A stretch of DNA of 63,650 nucleotides, taken from contig NZ_BONE01000051.1 in NCBI RefSeq assembly GCF_016862555.1, positions 1-63,650 on the forward strand, given 5' to 3'. The notes under the pieces were generated by a model. It searched no databases, had not been told where the DNA came from, and saw only the letters and a list, made by a program, of their open reading frames with translations. Below, piece after piece: positions 25,547 to 35,980 of this stretch; the stretch's first letter is position 1; each line of letters begins with the position of its first letter. Position numbers and translations under genes: made by a program. The stretch comes from Asanoa siamensis. GTDB lineage: Bacteria; Actinomycetota; Actinomycetes; Mycobacteriales; Micromonosporaceae.

Positions 25547-25960
25547 GTGAGCCGAGCGGGTTCACTCGGCGAACGCCTCGCGCGATTCGATCGCTGGCGG
25601 AGGAGGACGCGCTCCGGATGTGAATAGATTGCGGCCAGCGCGCAGGTCGGCGGCTGCTACCGGATCGGGAAGCAGTGGTCGTTGTCGAGCGCAGGTCGCC
25701 GAGGCACGCGAACAGGATGTGACAACCGTAACCTGGGCAAGATCGTGTTCGGACACGCATCGCGCTATCGCCAAGGTAGCCCGTCGCGACCGGACGGGCG
25801 GCGGATGAGTGCACTCATCCGCCGCTGAGATCGCACGGGCTGACAGCGCGCTCGTCACTTCCCGTGAGGTGCCGCGGCGCCAAGTGACGGTTCTGAATAG
25901 CATGACCTGCCGACAGTGCAGCTCGCATCTCGCAGGACCGAAGACTGCTGCCGGCCTTTC
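25547..25960. other. Intergenic region, nothing recognised
   Basis: About 414 bases between the PRC-barrel and acetyltransferase genes. No convincing frame was found on either strand. A short inverted pair around GCACTCATCCGCC near 25807 may be a weak hairpin. No tRNA or IS end was seen. Confidence 0.35.
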
Positions 25961-26935
25961 TTAAGTGTTCCCAGAGGCCTTCAGACGACGCGTCAGAACC
26001 GAGTAGCCTCGTCCGGTTTCGATGAACCCGAGCTTGACGTACAGCTCGATGGCTGCAGAGTTCGCGCTGTCCGCCTGTAGGCGTACACGTTCGAAGCCAT
26101 TAGTGCGGCATGCGCGCAGGGCCTCCGCGACGAGTGTGCGGGCAAGCCCTCTACGACGCCAGGCCACTCGGGTACCGACGCATTCCAATACAGCGTCGTT
26201 CCGCCGATCGTCATCGGTGTCGCGGACCGTCAGCACGAACGCCGCTACGTCGTCTTCCGGGGTGACGGCCACGAAGGAGGCGCCTGGTAGGAAGGACGAC
26301 AGTCCTGTGGCGTGTTGCTGCCAGGATTCGCGATCGAGGACGGCTGCGGAAGGGCTGGCGGCGTATGCGTCGTTGTGCGCGCGCCAGGTGCGCTCGTCGT
26401 AGCGGGTCTCGAACGGCACGATGACGAGCTCGGGCGGCGTCGGTGCATCTGTCGGGCGGGGCGTGTTGAGGTCGTGGACCATGTCGACCTTGCGCCAAGT
26501 CGGTTCGAAGCCGGCATCGGTCAACCGGCTGCTTAGCGTCTGCTGTGAATCGCCGCAGCGAGTGCCGAGAATCGCGTCCAATTCGGGCGCCCGTTCTCGG
26601 TGTAACCGTCCGGCTTTCTCCAGGAGCCAGCTGTGCAAATGAGAGTCGACTTCGTCGCCGATGTCGGGGCGGATGGCCCTGGTGAGGCGGAGCCGGAGCG
26701 CATCCGCTGCCACGCCCATGTCACAAACTTCGGCATACGCGGCAGCGCTTCCGTCGGGACCAAGTCCGATCGTGGTGTATCGGTCGAGGTCGAGTCCGGG
26801 GTGTGCGAGCCGGGATCGGATGCGTTCGGCGCTCGTCTCAAGTTCCACTGCTGCCACGGCTTCAGACGAGGCGAACAGGTTGGCAAGGGCTGCGGCGTCG
26901 CCGGCGGCGGCCGCTCTCCAACGAATGGCGTCCAT
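25961..26935 (-). CDS. Tandem GNAT acetyltransferase
   Basis: A 324-aa protein. The C-terminal GNAT domain is clear, with the acetyl-CoA loop VAWRRRGLARTLVAEALRAC and the terminal NSAAIELYVKLGFIETGR. The N-terminal half (residues 1-150) has the spacing of a second, degenerate GNAT domain, as in mycothiol-synthase-like and aminoglycoside-acetyltransferase-like tandem proteins. The substrate is unknown. It is divergent from the S9 peptidase gene with only 32 bases between the starts, so the two may share a control region. Confidence 0.82.
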   Translation of the reverse strand: MDAIRWRAAAAGDAAALANLFASSEAVAAVELETSAERIRSRLAHPGLDLDRYTTIGLGPDGSAAAYAEVCDMGVAADALRLRLTRAIRPDIGDEVDSHLHSWLLEKAGRLHRERAPELDAILGTRCGDSQQTLSSRLTDAGFEPTWRKVDMVHDLNTPRPTDAPTPPELVIVPFETRYDERTWRAHNDAYAASPSAAVLDRESWQQHATGLSSFLPGASFVAVTPEDDVAAFVLTVRDTDDDRRNDAVLECVGTRVAWRRRGLARTLVAEALRACRTNGFERVRLQADSANSAAIELYVKLGFIETGRGYSVLTRRLKASGNT

Positions 26936-26967
26936 CGAGGCAAGCTTATGTTACTAGAATCCGTTTC

Positions 26968-28776
26968 ATGGCTGCCTACCGTGACTACCAGCCCGCGCTG
27001 AGGTTCCTGCCGACCCTGTCGATCGCGTCGGACAGCGACCGGATCGCGTTCGTCGACGACAGCGACGGAGGCCAGTTCAACCTCGCGGTTCGGCGAATCT
27101 CCTCGGCTGGCACGCGCCGGTTGACTCGGTACCTCGAGTCCGCGGTCCGTGAGGTGGCGTGGCACCCGGCCGGGGAGTGGCTCATCTTTCTCGCAGACGA
27201 GAAAGGCAACGAGGTCACCCAGCTCTACCGCGTGGGCGCCGACGGCGGCGAGCCCCTGAAGCTCACTGACAACCCTGGCGTGCAGTACGCCCTTGCCCTG
27301 GGTGATCCGCTTTCTCCCGACGGGAACTGGGTTGCTTATTGTGGGAACGAGCGCAGCCCGGCCGACCAGGACGTGCTGGTGCTGGATACGCGTACTGGTG
27401 AGTCCCGCCGGCTCGACGTGGGCAGCGGACGCGTTTTCCCTGGTTACTGGTCACCCGATGGCGCCAAGCTCAGCGTTGCCGAATGGCGCACCACCAACAG
27501 CGACCACCTGGTCTACGTCGTCCCCATCGACGGCGGGCCCGCGACGCTGCTGACGCCGCGGGATGAGGTGGCGACGTACGGGTTGGGCCCGTGGATGCCT
27601 GACGGCAGCGGCTTCTTTGTGCTGACCAACGCGGGACGGCAGTTCACCGGCCTGGCGTTGATGGACGCCGCGACCGGCCAGCTGAACTGGATAGACACGC
27701 CGGAGTGGGACGTCGAAGAGGTCTCCTTGTCGGCCGACGGTCGAACTCTGGCATGGAACATCAACGTCGACGGCTATTCGCACCTGCGAGCGCGGGACCT
27801 TGCCACCGGCCAAGACCTCGCCCTTCCCGCTCTGCCGGGGGCGGCAACCGGTCTGACGATCTCCCCGAATGGCCGCTGCGTTGTGCTGCGTGTGTCCACT
27901 CCGACGCAGCCGTGGAACCTCGCCGTGATCGGCCTCGAGACCGGGAAACTCACGTGGTTGAGCGACGCCCGCCCGACTGCTGCCGACCCGGGCACCTTCA
28001 TCGAGCCGACCCTGATCCGCTACCCGGCCCGGGACGGCCAGATCGTTCCGGGCTACCTGTACCGACCGAAGCGCGACGAGCCGGCCGGGGTTCTCATCAT
28101 GATCCATGGTGGTCCGGCCTGGCAGGAGCGTCCGGGCTACCAGTACGACGGCTTCTATCAGTACCTGGCTGGTAACGGCATTGCGGTGCTCGCCCCCAAT
28201 GTGCGGGGATCTCTGGGATACGGCCGTGCCTACTCAGACCAGGTCAACCGAGACTGGGGTGGCGGCGACCTGCTCGACCTCGCCGACGCCGTGGCGTTTC
28301 TGCGTGGCCTCGGCTGGGTCGATCCGGCGCGTATCGCGGTCATGGGCAGCTCGTATGGCGGGTTCGCGGTGCTGTCCTGCCTGAGCCGGCTACCCGAACT
28401 GGACTGGGCCGCTGGCGTTGACATCTGCGGGCCCAGCAACCTTGTCACCCTGGCCAAGAAGTCACCGCCGACCTGGAGGTCGCTGGTCGCCGCGGTGATC
28501 GGGGATCCCGATGCCGACGCGGAGCGATTGATGGATCGCTCGCCGGTGACGTACGCAGACCAGATCCGGGCGCCGTTGCTGGTCATCCAGGGCGCCAACG
28601 ACCCGCGCGTGCCGAAGGCTGAAAGCGACCAGATCGTGGCGCGGCTACGCGACCGAGGGCTTGAGGTGCGTTACGAGGTCTTCCCGGACGAGGGTCACGG
28701 CTTTATTCGGAGGGAAAACCAGGCGACGGCGTACTCCGACGCCGGCGAGTTTCTGATCAAGCATCTGACCAGTTGA
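26968..28776 (+). CDS. S9 family prolyl oligopeptidase-like peptidase
   Basis: A 602-aa protein: a WD40/TolB-like beta-propeller (residues about 15-345) followed by an alpha/beta hydrolase domain. The catalytic Ser is in GSSYGGF, the Asp in NDPRVPKAES and the His in EGHGFIRREN. There is no signal peptide, so it is cytoplasmic and expected to act on short peptides or on acylated small molecules. ATG 26968 is used since the propeller starts a few residues later and upstream codons are antisense to the acetyltransferase. Confidence 0.92.
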   Translation: MAAYRDYQPALRFLPTLSIASDSDRIAFVDDSDGGQFNLAVRRISSAGTRRLTRYLESAVREVAWHPAGEWLIFLADEKGNEVTQLYRVGADGGEPLKLTDNPGVQYALALGDPLSPDGNWVAYCGNERSPADQDVLVLDTRTGESRRLDVGSGRVFPGYWSPDGAKLSVAEWRTTNSDHLVYVVPIDGGPATLLTPRDEVATYGLGPWMPDGSGFFVLTNAGRQFTGLALMDAATGQLNWIDTPEWDVEEVSLSADGRTLAWNINVDGYSHLRARDLATGQDLALPALPGAATGLTISPNGRCVVLRVSTPTQPWNLAVIGLETGKLTWLSDARPTAADPGTFIEPTLIRYPARDGQIVPGYLYRPKRDEPAGVLIMIHGGPAWQERPGYQYDGFYQYLAGNGIAVLAPNVRGSLGYGRAYSDQVNRDWGGGDLLDLADAVAFLRGLGWVDPARIAVMGSSYGGFAVLSCLSRLPELDWAAGVDICGPSNLVTLAKKSPPTWRSLVAAVIGDPDADAERLMDRSPVTYADQIRAPLLVIQGANDPRVPKAESDQIVARLRDRGLEVRYEVFPDEGHGFIRRENQATAYSDAGEFLIKHLTS

Positions 28777-28820
28777 CGGCCGCATCCTTCGGGGGTGCAG
28801 CGGCGTGCACCTCAGCCAGC

Positions 28821-28958
28821 CTATTTGGGCGAGGCGCACCAGTCGCAGCCCTGGCCTGCCTGAATGCGCTCGTTACCTTCCGCAGCCATCTGGGGTGCCG
28901 CCGCGGCCACTGCGAGGGCGATTGCCGCGAGTACAGCGGCGATTCTTCTCGACAACAT
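28821..28958 (-). CDS. Small secreted peptide with C-terminal CxxC
   Basis: A 45-aa frame preceded by GAGGAGG two bases before the ATG (a TTG start one codon later would have better spacing). It begins MLSRRIAAVLAAIALAVAAA, a clear signal peptide, and ends with a short hydrophilic stretch containing CDWCASPK. It lies 59 bases beyond the stop of the AfsR-like regulator on the same strand and may be co-transcribed with it. The mature part would be 20-25 residues with two cysteines. It resembles no family I know: a small exported peptide or signal is possible. Confidence 0.5.
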   Translation of the reverse strand: MLSRRIAAVLAAIALAVAAAAPQMAAEGNERIQAGQGCDWCASPK

Positions 28959-29017
28959 AGCCTCCTCATTCCGCGCTAACAGACCAGCGTCGATGTTAGC
29001 GCATGCTGCGGCGAAGG

Positions 29018-31672
29018 CTAGCCGTTCGGGAACAGCTCTTCGATCGTTTGCTGGACTCTCGCCTCCACGATTGACGAGTTGGTCTGTCGTACGAGGTGCA
29101 GAGCCTCGGTCAGATCAGCGTGTGCCCGTTCCCTTTTGCCGGATCGGTAGTGGCAGATGCCCAGCCCGCGCAGCGCCTGCGCTTGGCCGTGCCGGTCGCC
29201 AAAGGTGCGGGCGGTCGCCAGCACTTCGGCGAACAATGGCTCGGCCTTCTCGTGAGCGTCCCGCCGTAGCAGCAACATGCCGTACCAGAAGAGGGCTTGG
29301 GCGAGCCCGAGCGGCGGCGAGCCGATCTCCCGGTAGATCGACAGGGACCGGGCCAGATGCGTGTCGGCGGCCACGTCGTCGCCGAGATCCATGGACGCCT
29401 GCCCGAGACCGCGGAGGACGAAGGCGACACCGCCGCGGTCCCCGGCTGCTTCGAGACCGTCGATCGCGGTCGCGTACTGCAACAGAGCTTCCTCCGGCCG
29501 CCGCTGGAAACGGTGGATCATCGCAAGGTAGGCGGTGATGACCGCCTGACCGTGGTCGTCGCCGGCCCGCTTGAACAGCTGCGCGGCCTGGACGAACATG
29601 TCCTTGGCCTGGTCCATCTCTTGGCGGTCGGTGTGCAGCATCCCGAACCGGTACAGGGTCGCCGCCTGTCCGCGAATGTCGTCGGACCGCCGGGTGGCGG
29701 TTAAGGCGATGTCGAGCGTATGCGACCAGTCGTCGTAAAGATGGTGCATCGCGAATAGGGGTGACGAGGTGCAGGCGAGGTCCCATGCCACACCGCTCAG
29801 GCCTTCCTTCGCCGACCACTCGACGAGGCGGATGATCACCGGCCGCTCGGCGTCGAACCATTCCATGAGACTGGCGGGCGAGCTCCTGATTTGGGGGTCA
29901 TCGATCGCCTGCCGCGGGCTCGAACTATGCATGGTCAGGCTGTCTTGGCCGTACATTGCGTTGAACAACCGGTCCAAGGTTGACAGAGCGGCGCCGTACA
30001 CGCGGACCTTCGCCTCGTCGACCAGGTCTGCCCGGTCATCCCGTTCCTTGGCGAACAGCCTTACCAGGTCGTGCAAACGGTATCGCGCTTGATTACTGTT
30101 CGCGGGCCCGGCGAAGTCGAGCAGCTGAGCATCGATCAGCTCTTCCAACGCTTCCTCAGCCGCGGCAGCGGAACTGCCGAGCAAAGCAGACGCCAGCCAA
30201 ATACTCGTCTCGACCGTGTCCGTGCCGCCGAGCAGCCGCAGCAGAATCTGTGCCTGCGGGCTCAAGCTCCGGTAACTCAGCTCGATACTTGCCCGCACGT
30301 CCAAGTGGCCGTATGACAGGCGGTCGAGGCGGCTGCGCTCGTCGGACAGCAGCTTGGACAGCTTCTCCATCGTCCAGTGGGGTTTGGCGGCAAGCCTGGA
30401 ACCCGCGATCCGGATTGCCAGCGGAAGATGACCGCACCACCGGACAAGTTCTTGGCTCGCGTCCGCTTCTCGACTGACGCGCGCGGTCCCAGCGATGCGC
30501 GCCAGAAGCTCGATTGCCTCCGCAGAGTCCATGACCTCGAGTGCGACGGTCTCGGCACCGACGGCGGCGCCGAGACGGGTCCGGCTGGTCACGATGACCG
30601 CGCAACTGCCGCTACCCGGGATCAGTGGCAGGATCTGCTCCTCGTCCACGGCGTTGTCCAGCAGGACGATCAGCCGGCGGTCGGCGAGCAGCCCTCGGTA
30701 GAGGTCGACTCGCCCGTCGAGCGTGGCCGGCAGTGATAGGCCGTCGACACCAAGGGCACGAAGGAAACGGTCCAGCACCTGACCAGGTTGATCCGGGCGA
30801 CCGGTGTCGATGCCGTGCAGGTTGGCGTAAAGCTGCCCGTCGGGGAACTCATTGGACAATGCGTGCGCGACGTGGATGCTCAACGCGGTCTTCCCGGCCC
30901 CGGCTGGGCCGGTGACTGCGGCGACTCGAGCCGATACGCTCTCGCGGACAAGGATTCCGCGCAGCTCGGCGGTCTCGCGGGAACGACCGGAGAAGTCGGC
31001 GACGTCAGCGGGAAGAGTGCGCGGGACGGCTGCAGGAAAGGTGTCGGCTGGTTCGCTGCTGATGGCCTGCAACGCGGGGATTTCGCCGCGGACGACAGCG
31101 ACGTGTAGTGACTGAAGCTCGGTGGACGGGTCGGTGCCCAGCTCATCGCGTAGCCAACGCCGAAGCTTGTCGAAAGCCTGCAGCGCCTCGGCGCTGCGCC
31201 CAGATCGGGCGAGCGCGAGCATCAGATGACCGACCAGGCGCTCGCGCGTTGGATGAGCCCTCGCGAGCTCTCCCAGCTCGTCAACGATTGCCAGGTGGTT
31301 TCCAAGCCGCAACTCGATGTCGAACAGCTCCTCTGTTGCGGTAAGCCGCAGCTCCTCCAGCCCTTGGCCCAGCGCCGCACGTGAGTTCGGATGTAGCCAT
31401 CCATCGAGGACCGGCCCACGCCACAGCGACAGCGCGGAGCGCACCAACGCCCTCGCCTGCTCGTCGGAGACGGCATCGCGAACGGCAGCCACATCGTCGC
31501 GAAACCGGTGAGCATCGACCCGGTCAGGCGGCGCTTCGAGGACGTAGCCGCTGCCGCTGGTCAGAAGCCGGATACCCGCGTCCGGTTGATCAACTGCCGC
31601 CAGCGTCGCCCGTACTTCGGAGATCCGGCTCTGCAATACCGCCCGCGCCCTCGACGGCGTCACCGTAGTCAT
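29018..31672 (-). CDS. AfsR-like SARP/NB-ARC/TPR regulator, N-terminus missing
   Basis: 884 aa from ATG 31672. The bacterial transcriptional activation domain (about residues 45-190), the NB-ARC ATPase (Walker A VTGPAGAGKTALSIH, Walker B LIVLLDN) and C-terminal TPR repeats (about 640-880) are complete. The winged-helix DNA-binding domain is not: the protein starts at TPSRARAVLQSRISEVRATL, the last helix-strand of that domain, so about 60-70 residues are lost. Upstream sequence on the same strand belongs to the LanB gene, in another frame. Without its DNA-binding half the protein could not act as an ordinary activator. In related loci such regulators switch on the RiPP genes. Confidence 0.85.
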   Translation of the reverse strand: MTTVTPSRARAVLQSRISEVRATLAAVDQPDAGIRLLTSGSGYVLEAPPDRVDAHRFRDDVAAVRDAVSDEQARALVRSALSLWRGPVLDGWLHPNSRAALGQGLEELRLTATEELFDIELRLGNHLAIVDELGELARAHPTRERLVGHLMLALARSGRSAEALQAFDKLRRWLRDELGTDPSTELQSLHVAVVRGEIPALQAISSEPADTFPAAVPRTLPADVADFSGRSRETAELRGILVRESVSARVAAVTGPAGAGKTALSIHVAHALSNEFPDGQLYANLHGIDTGRPDQPGQVLDRFLRALGVDGLSLPATLDGRVDLYRGLLADRRLIVLLDNAVDEEQILPLIPGSGSCAVIVTSRTRLGAAVGAETVALEVMDSAEAIELLARIAGTARVSREADASQELVRWCGHLPLAIRIAGSRLAAKPHWTMEKLSKLLSDERSRLDRLSYGHLDVRASIELSYRSLSPQAQILLRLLGGTDTVETSIWLASALLGSSAAAAEEALEELIDAQLLDFAGPANSNQARYRLHDLVRLFAKERDDRADLVDEAKVRVYGAALSTLDRLFNAMYGQDSLTMHSSSPRQAIDDPQIRSSPASLMEWFDAERPVIIRLVEWSAKEGLSGVAWDLACTSSPLFAMHHLYDDWSHTLDIALTATRRSDDIRGQAATLYRFGMLHTDRQEMDQAKDMFVQAAQLFKRAGDDHGQAVITAYLAMIHRFQRRPEEALLQYATAIDGLEAAGDRGGVAFVLRGLGQASMDLGDDVAADTHLARSLSIYREIGSPPLGLAQALFWYGMLLLRRDAHEKAEPLFAEVLATARTFGDRHGQAQALRGLGICHYRSGKRERAHADLTEALHLVRQTNSSIVEARVQQTIEELFPNG

Positions 31673-34088
31673 CAGTGTGCAGGCGAAGCCGCAGATGCGG
31701 GACCGGATGTCGCAGACGCACGAACCACCACGACGGCGGCTCGTCCCATTCGGCGAGCAGCGACGCCAGCTCGCGCGTCAGCAGCGTGTCCATCATGAAC
31801 GGATCGCCCGTGAGTGACGCTGACACCAAGCCGCAAGAGCCTGGGATCATCGGCTGGGCAGGCGCGGGCGGGGGCCACGTCGACCGGGCGACGACCGCGG
31901 CAGGCGGCGGGGCGGGCGCGACGGTCGAGGCGACCGGCACCACGACCTCGTGTGCCCGGCCGGACAGCCAACCGAAGTCGTCCCGGCCGGCCGCCTCCAC
32001 GACCGTGACAGCCCCCGGTCTGCTGTGCAGGTGAGCACGCAGGAGTGCCCGGTCCATCGCGTGATCCAGGTTGAGGCGAAGCCGCTGATCGCCGTGGCCG
32101 ATGTGAACCCACCTTGGCAGGCCCAGCCGCTGACGTAACGCATCGAGGGCAGCCGACCACTCGGCCTCTGCCACCTGCATGTCGGGCAGGGAGCCCGGTT
32201 CGAGTCGCCATCGCGCGGGGGTGAGCAGGATTCGTCCATATCGCAACGCGGGTAGGAACGGCAGGCACGCGGCCGTTCCCCAGGTGAAGGGGGTGAGCCG
32301 CGCATCAGTGGCCCGTGGCAACTCGACAAGAAACCGGGCGATCAGCGGCATCGTATGCACCGCGGCGGCATGCGCCACCGTCGGTTCGACCACCCGCCGA
32401 CGCGACATCGACACCAGAACAAGCCGATCGACGCCTGCCGCAACCCCGAGATCATCAACACCGATCGCGCCCACCGCCGGCGGTCGATACTCGCCGACCG
32501 AGATCAGCCATGGCAGTACCTGCCTGCCGCGCAGAACGTTCTGCGAGCGCAGGTTATGCGGAGGGAAGCTCACCTGCGCCGGCATCGCCCCTTGAACGGC
32601 CACCGGTAATCCGACGAACTCCCGGACCATCCTCTCCTGGTCGGCGGTGGGCAGCAGATCAAGGAACCGTCCTGATGTCGCGAGCGCCGAGCGGCCCATC
32701 CCGGCCACCGCGACGGTGTACCGCCCGGCTGTGATCGCGTCCAACGACGCCGCCCGTATCTCTGCCGAGACATCAACGTGTGCGCTGACGCGGTGACCAT
32801 GGCCGTCGGCGCCGGCCAGCGCCAGCACGGCCGCGTCATCGAGTACGACCTCGCGTACGCCGTCGATCGACGCCTGCTGTGCCAGCGCCAGCAACCGCTC
32901 GTCTCGAGCCGACACGGATGGCGCGGCCTGGTCGGTCGGTGCGTGAAAATGCGCCGGGTACCCCAGACCGGTGACGGCATCGACCACCTCCGCCACAGGG
33001 ACGACAGCGGCCATCCCGTAACGGTCGACGAACCTCGAGCGATAGGCACGCCACTGCGGCCGACCCGTCGGGTCCGGCGTCAACCGTCGCAGGACCTCCG
33101 CCGCCACCACGACGTCGGCGGCAACCTGTTCGGGAAGCGTGACGCGATCGGCAACCCGCAGATCAACCGCAAGCGGCTGGTCGATGCTGTTCAAGCCGTG
33201 CATCTGCTCGGCAAGGGAACGCAGTTCGGCAGGGCGCACGACGCGCGCTTCGCCCTTGGCGGCCAGCGATCTCAGTGGAATGGGCCGCTGGCTGTGGCGG
33301 TCGTCAGCCTCATACCCGTCGAGGTGGCTGAGGAGATGACCGATGGGGTCGGTGCAGGTCGACGGCGGCCGCAGGTTGGACACCAGCACTCCATGATAGA
33401 CAAGATCGGCGACCAGCATCTGCACGGACTTGTCCGGGGATCGGGGAAAGGCGGCGGCGATCGTGTCGACCAAGTCCGACCATGCCATCGGTGCGGCGGC
33501 TGACGACAGCGCCAACTGCACGGCTGGCGTGTACCTGACCGAGCAGCTGCTCTCCGCCTGCACCGACGCGTGCGGTCGTCGTAGCACGACGACGCGCCCT
33601 CCCTGAACAACAGCCAGGCTGTTGGACTGAACGCGCAGACGGCGACGAACCTCGGGATCGGCCTCAAGTCGCTGGACCAACGAGGCGAGCCAGGCCGCAT
33701 CCGGCCGCACCCGCGTAGCCACCACGCCGGCGGAGCTGACTGCGACGGCCGTGCCAAAACGTAGTGCCGAGACGCCCGAGAACAGCCCGAACGGTGTCGA
33801 CCGTCGCTGAGCCCGCACCACATAGCGGGCCACCGACAGCGCCACCCGCCAAAGGCGATCCACGTCTTGCTCCGCGCCCGAGCAAGCTGCCTCCACCCGG
33901 GAGGCGAGCTGCGGGCTGCCGGCCCAGATGGCATCGGCCAACCCACCGGTGGACCACATCGCACGAAGCCAGCTGACAATTGCCGTGGCGTCGCCGCAAC
34001 GCGGCCAGGCGGTCGGCTCATCCGGCCAGCGATGAGCGGAGATGCGGATCGTCGCGGCATCGACCCGTCGAAAACCGGTGACGCTCAC
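31590..34088 (-). pseudogene. LanB-type lantibiotic dehydratase, C-terminal domain truncated
   Basis: GTG 34088 with ribosome-binding site AAGGAGGTG starts a protein with the Lant_dehydr_N glutamylation domain (STPFGLFSGVSALRFG, SFPPHNLRSQNVL, a long central region) and the beginning of the thiopeptide-type elimination domain (SASLTGDPFMMDTLLTRELAS, WWFVRLRHPVPHLRLRLH). After about residue 810 the family pattern ends and the sequence runs into the regulator gene in another frame. The elimination domain needs about 200 more residues, so glutamylated Ser/Thr could not be converted to dehydro residues unless another protein supplies this activity. It lies 88 bases after the precursor gene. A longer start at 34166 is less likely. 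Confidence 0.85.
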
Positions 34089-34176
34089 CGTCGGCACCTC
34101 CTTGATCGTCGGTGTTTGAGGAAGGTGCCGGCCCGGTCGGGTTCGGGTCGCCGAGCGGGCCGGCACGCGCGTGGGA

Positions 34177-34311
34177 CTAGCAGTCGCTGCCCCTCACCGT
34201 GTCGCAGCCGTCGTCCGTGCTGGACAGCAACGCTGCGGTCGCGGGGCCTTCTGTGACGATCTGCACGTCGAGTTCGAACGGGTCGCTACCGTCGTCGAGG
34301 TGGTCATTCAT
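34177..34311 (-). CDS. FxLD-family lanthipeptide precursor
   Basis: A 44-aa peptide with ribosome-binding site GGGAGGG seven bases before ATG 34311. The leader contains the FELD box (residues 12-15, the FxLD motif) followed by VQIVTEGP. The C-terminal core is rich in Ser/Thr/Cys (LLSSTDDGCDTVRGSDC) with Cys36 and Cys44 as ring-forming thiols and Ser/Thr at 30-32, 38 and 42 as dehydration sites. It directly precedes the LanB dehydratase gene on the same strand, the order known for FxLD class I clusters. No LanC cyclase gene is left in the window. Confidence 0.85.
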   Translation of the reverse strand: MNDHLDDGSDPFELDVQIVTEGPATAALLSSTDDGCDTVRGSDC

Positions 34312-34934
34312 GCTTTCCCTCCCAGCGGATTCGAGGTGACGGGCGGGTAGCCCCCGTGGCTACCGGCGCGATGACGATGTGCCGCAAACGAGACGCGAAC
34401 GAATCTTGCGAAGGCCGTGTAGAGGTCGTGTCGATAGGCAAGAACTGGCATGGATCCCCGCCATCACCCGGGACAGCCACACCTGATCCACACGAGCACC
34501 TGCGCATGGCATGGTCAGCGTTTCCACGACGACACCCGCACGACCCTGCCGAACGGATAGGCCGCGACTCGCGCCTGCATCGGAGCTCAACCCGCGACAT
34601 TCGAAGAAGGCGGACGTGGCGATGCGGTGTCCCTCCCCACTGCCAAACGTGGCCGCGAATAAGCGTGGCCGGCGACGATCTAGCCAATCCGCCATTTCCG
34701 TCTCCCCGGGTGTGATGGCGCAGCCGGGGCGTATCGACACGTCCCAGGCACTGGCCTACCGTGTGAACTGGACAGACCACGAAACGGGGCCGCGGCGCCG
34801 CACGGTTCGTTCGACTCACCGCGCGACGCTGTATAGCGCCCGCCCCGTGCTCCTACGTTCGAGGGTGACGTTTGCGTCACCCGCAGTCAGCAGCAACGGG
34901 TGCCGCAAGAAAGTTGCGGCAAGGGACGGAAGGC
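34312..34934. other. Divergent control region between RiPP precursor and XRE gene
   Basis: About 620 bases without a convincing gene. Frames on both strands have unusual composition. It must hold the promoter of the lanthipeptide operon and that of the divergent XRE gene. TATAGCG-like sequence near 34832 may be a -10 element for the latter. Confidence 0.4.
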
Positions 34935-35980
34935 ATGGACAGCGGTCAGCAGCTGAGGCACGCACGCCGGGCAGCGAATCTCACGCTTCCCAGGTGGCGG
35001 CCATTGGCGAGGTGTCCGCCAGCCACCTGTCCCGGATCGAAAACGGCGAGCGCGCCGTCTCGCCGGCAACCGTCGCGCTCTACCAACGAGCAGTAAACGA
35101 AGCCCTGGGCGAAGCCGCGTCGCCTACCTTTAGCGCCGTGAGGCGTAAAGACTTTCTCGCCCTGGCCGGCGCCACAGTGGCCGGAGCGGTTGCGGCCGGC
35201 CCAGCGACAGGGCCCGACGCGGACGAGTGCGCGGACTGGCTCGCCTGGGAGACCTGGACAGCCGGACGCGACCTACACGAAACGGAGATCCCGGCGGACC
35301 GACGGCCGGGACTGTCACTGCTCGTACGGCGCCGCAGGGTCGTGCGGACCGCAGCCGGGCTTATCCGGTTCCCACATCCCGGCCTCGTGGACTTCCACAT
35401 CGGGCGGCGCGTCTTCGACGGCGTCGCCGCGGGCTCCTCGGCCACACTCGAAACGGCACAGACAACGCACGCGACCGACCTCGTGATCCGCGAATTCGTC
35501 GAACACGACCCGCGAGCGGTCGCAGCCCTGAACCGATGGATGACCGACGGCGGTACCGATGTCCTGCGGGTCAACGCGGCCGGCATCCTCGCAAAGGTCG
35601 CGGCTCCTGACATCGCAGACCGGGTAATCGCGGCTCTACGGGTCGACTCCGCCGCGCGCACGCTCTACCTGACCGCCGTCGCAAGCCGGGTCCTGGCCAT
35701 GCCCTGGGACGCCGCCACGAAGCTCGCCAGCGGAACGCAAGCGCCGCCTCACGACTCGGCAACCCGACTTTCCGGCGAGCTGCGCAATCCGCGTGACGCC
35801 GCCGCGCGCTGGTGCTCAGCGGTGCTGCTCCACCAAACCGGCGAAGCCGCCGCCGAACCCGTGAAGGCGGCCGTCGCAGACGCCCTCCGTACCGAGGCGT
35901 CGCCCGAGAATCTCCGGACCATGGCCGCCCTTCTCGCCGGCGCCGACCCCATCACGACGACGAACGGGAGGCGACCATGA
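34935..35980 (+). pseudogene. XRE-family regulator with HEAT-like C-terminus, frameshifted in the HTH
   Basis: ATG 34935 starts MDSGQQLRHARRAANLTL in one frame. The helix-turn-helix continues one frame back as SQVAAIGEVSASHLSRIENG and the rest of the protein follows (RRKDFLALAGATVAG, then HEAT-like helices ending with a dehydrogenase-like repeat pattern to TTNGRRP). One base is missing near 34987-34991 (CTTCCC). With it restored the protein would be about 348 aa. The C-terminal part alone has no good start. The stop overlaps the next gene (ATGA), so all three genes from here to the Nudix gene look like a unit. Confidence 0.75.
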
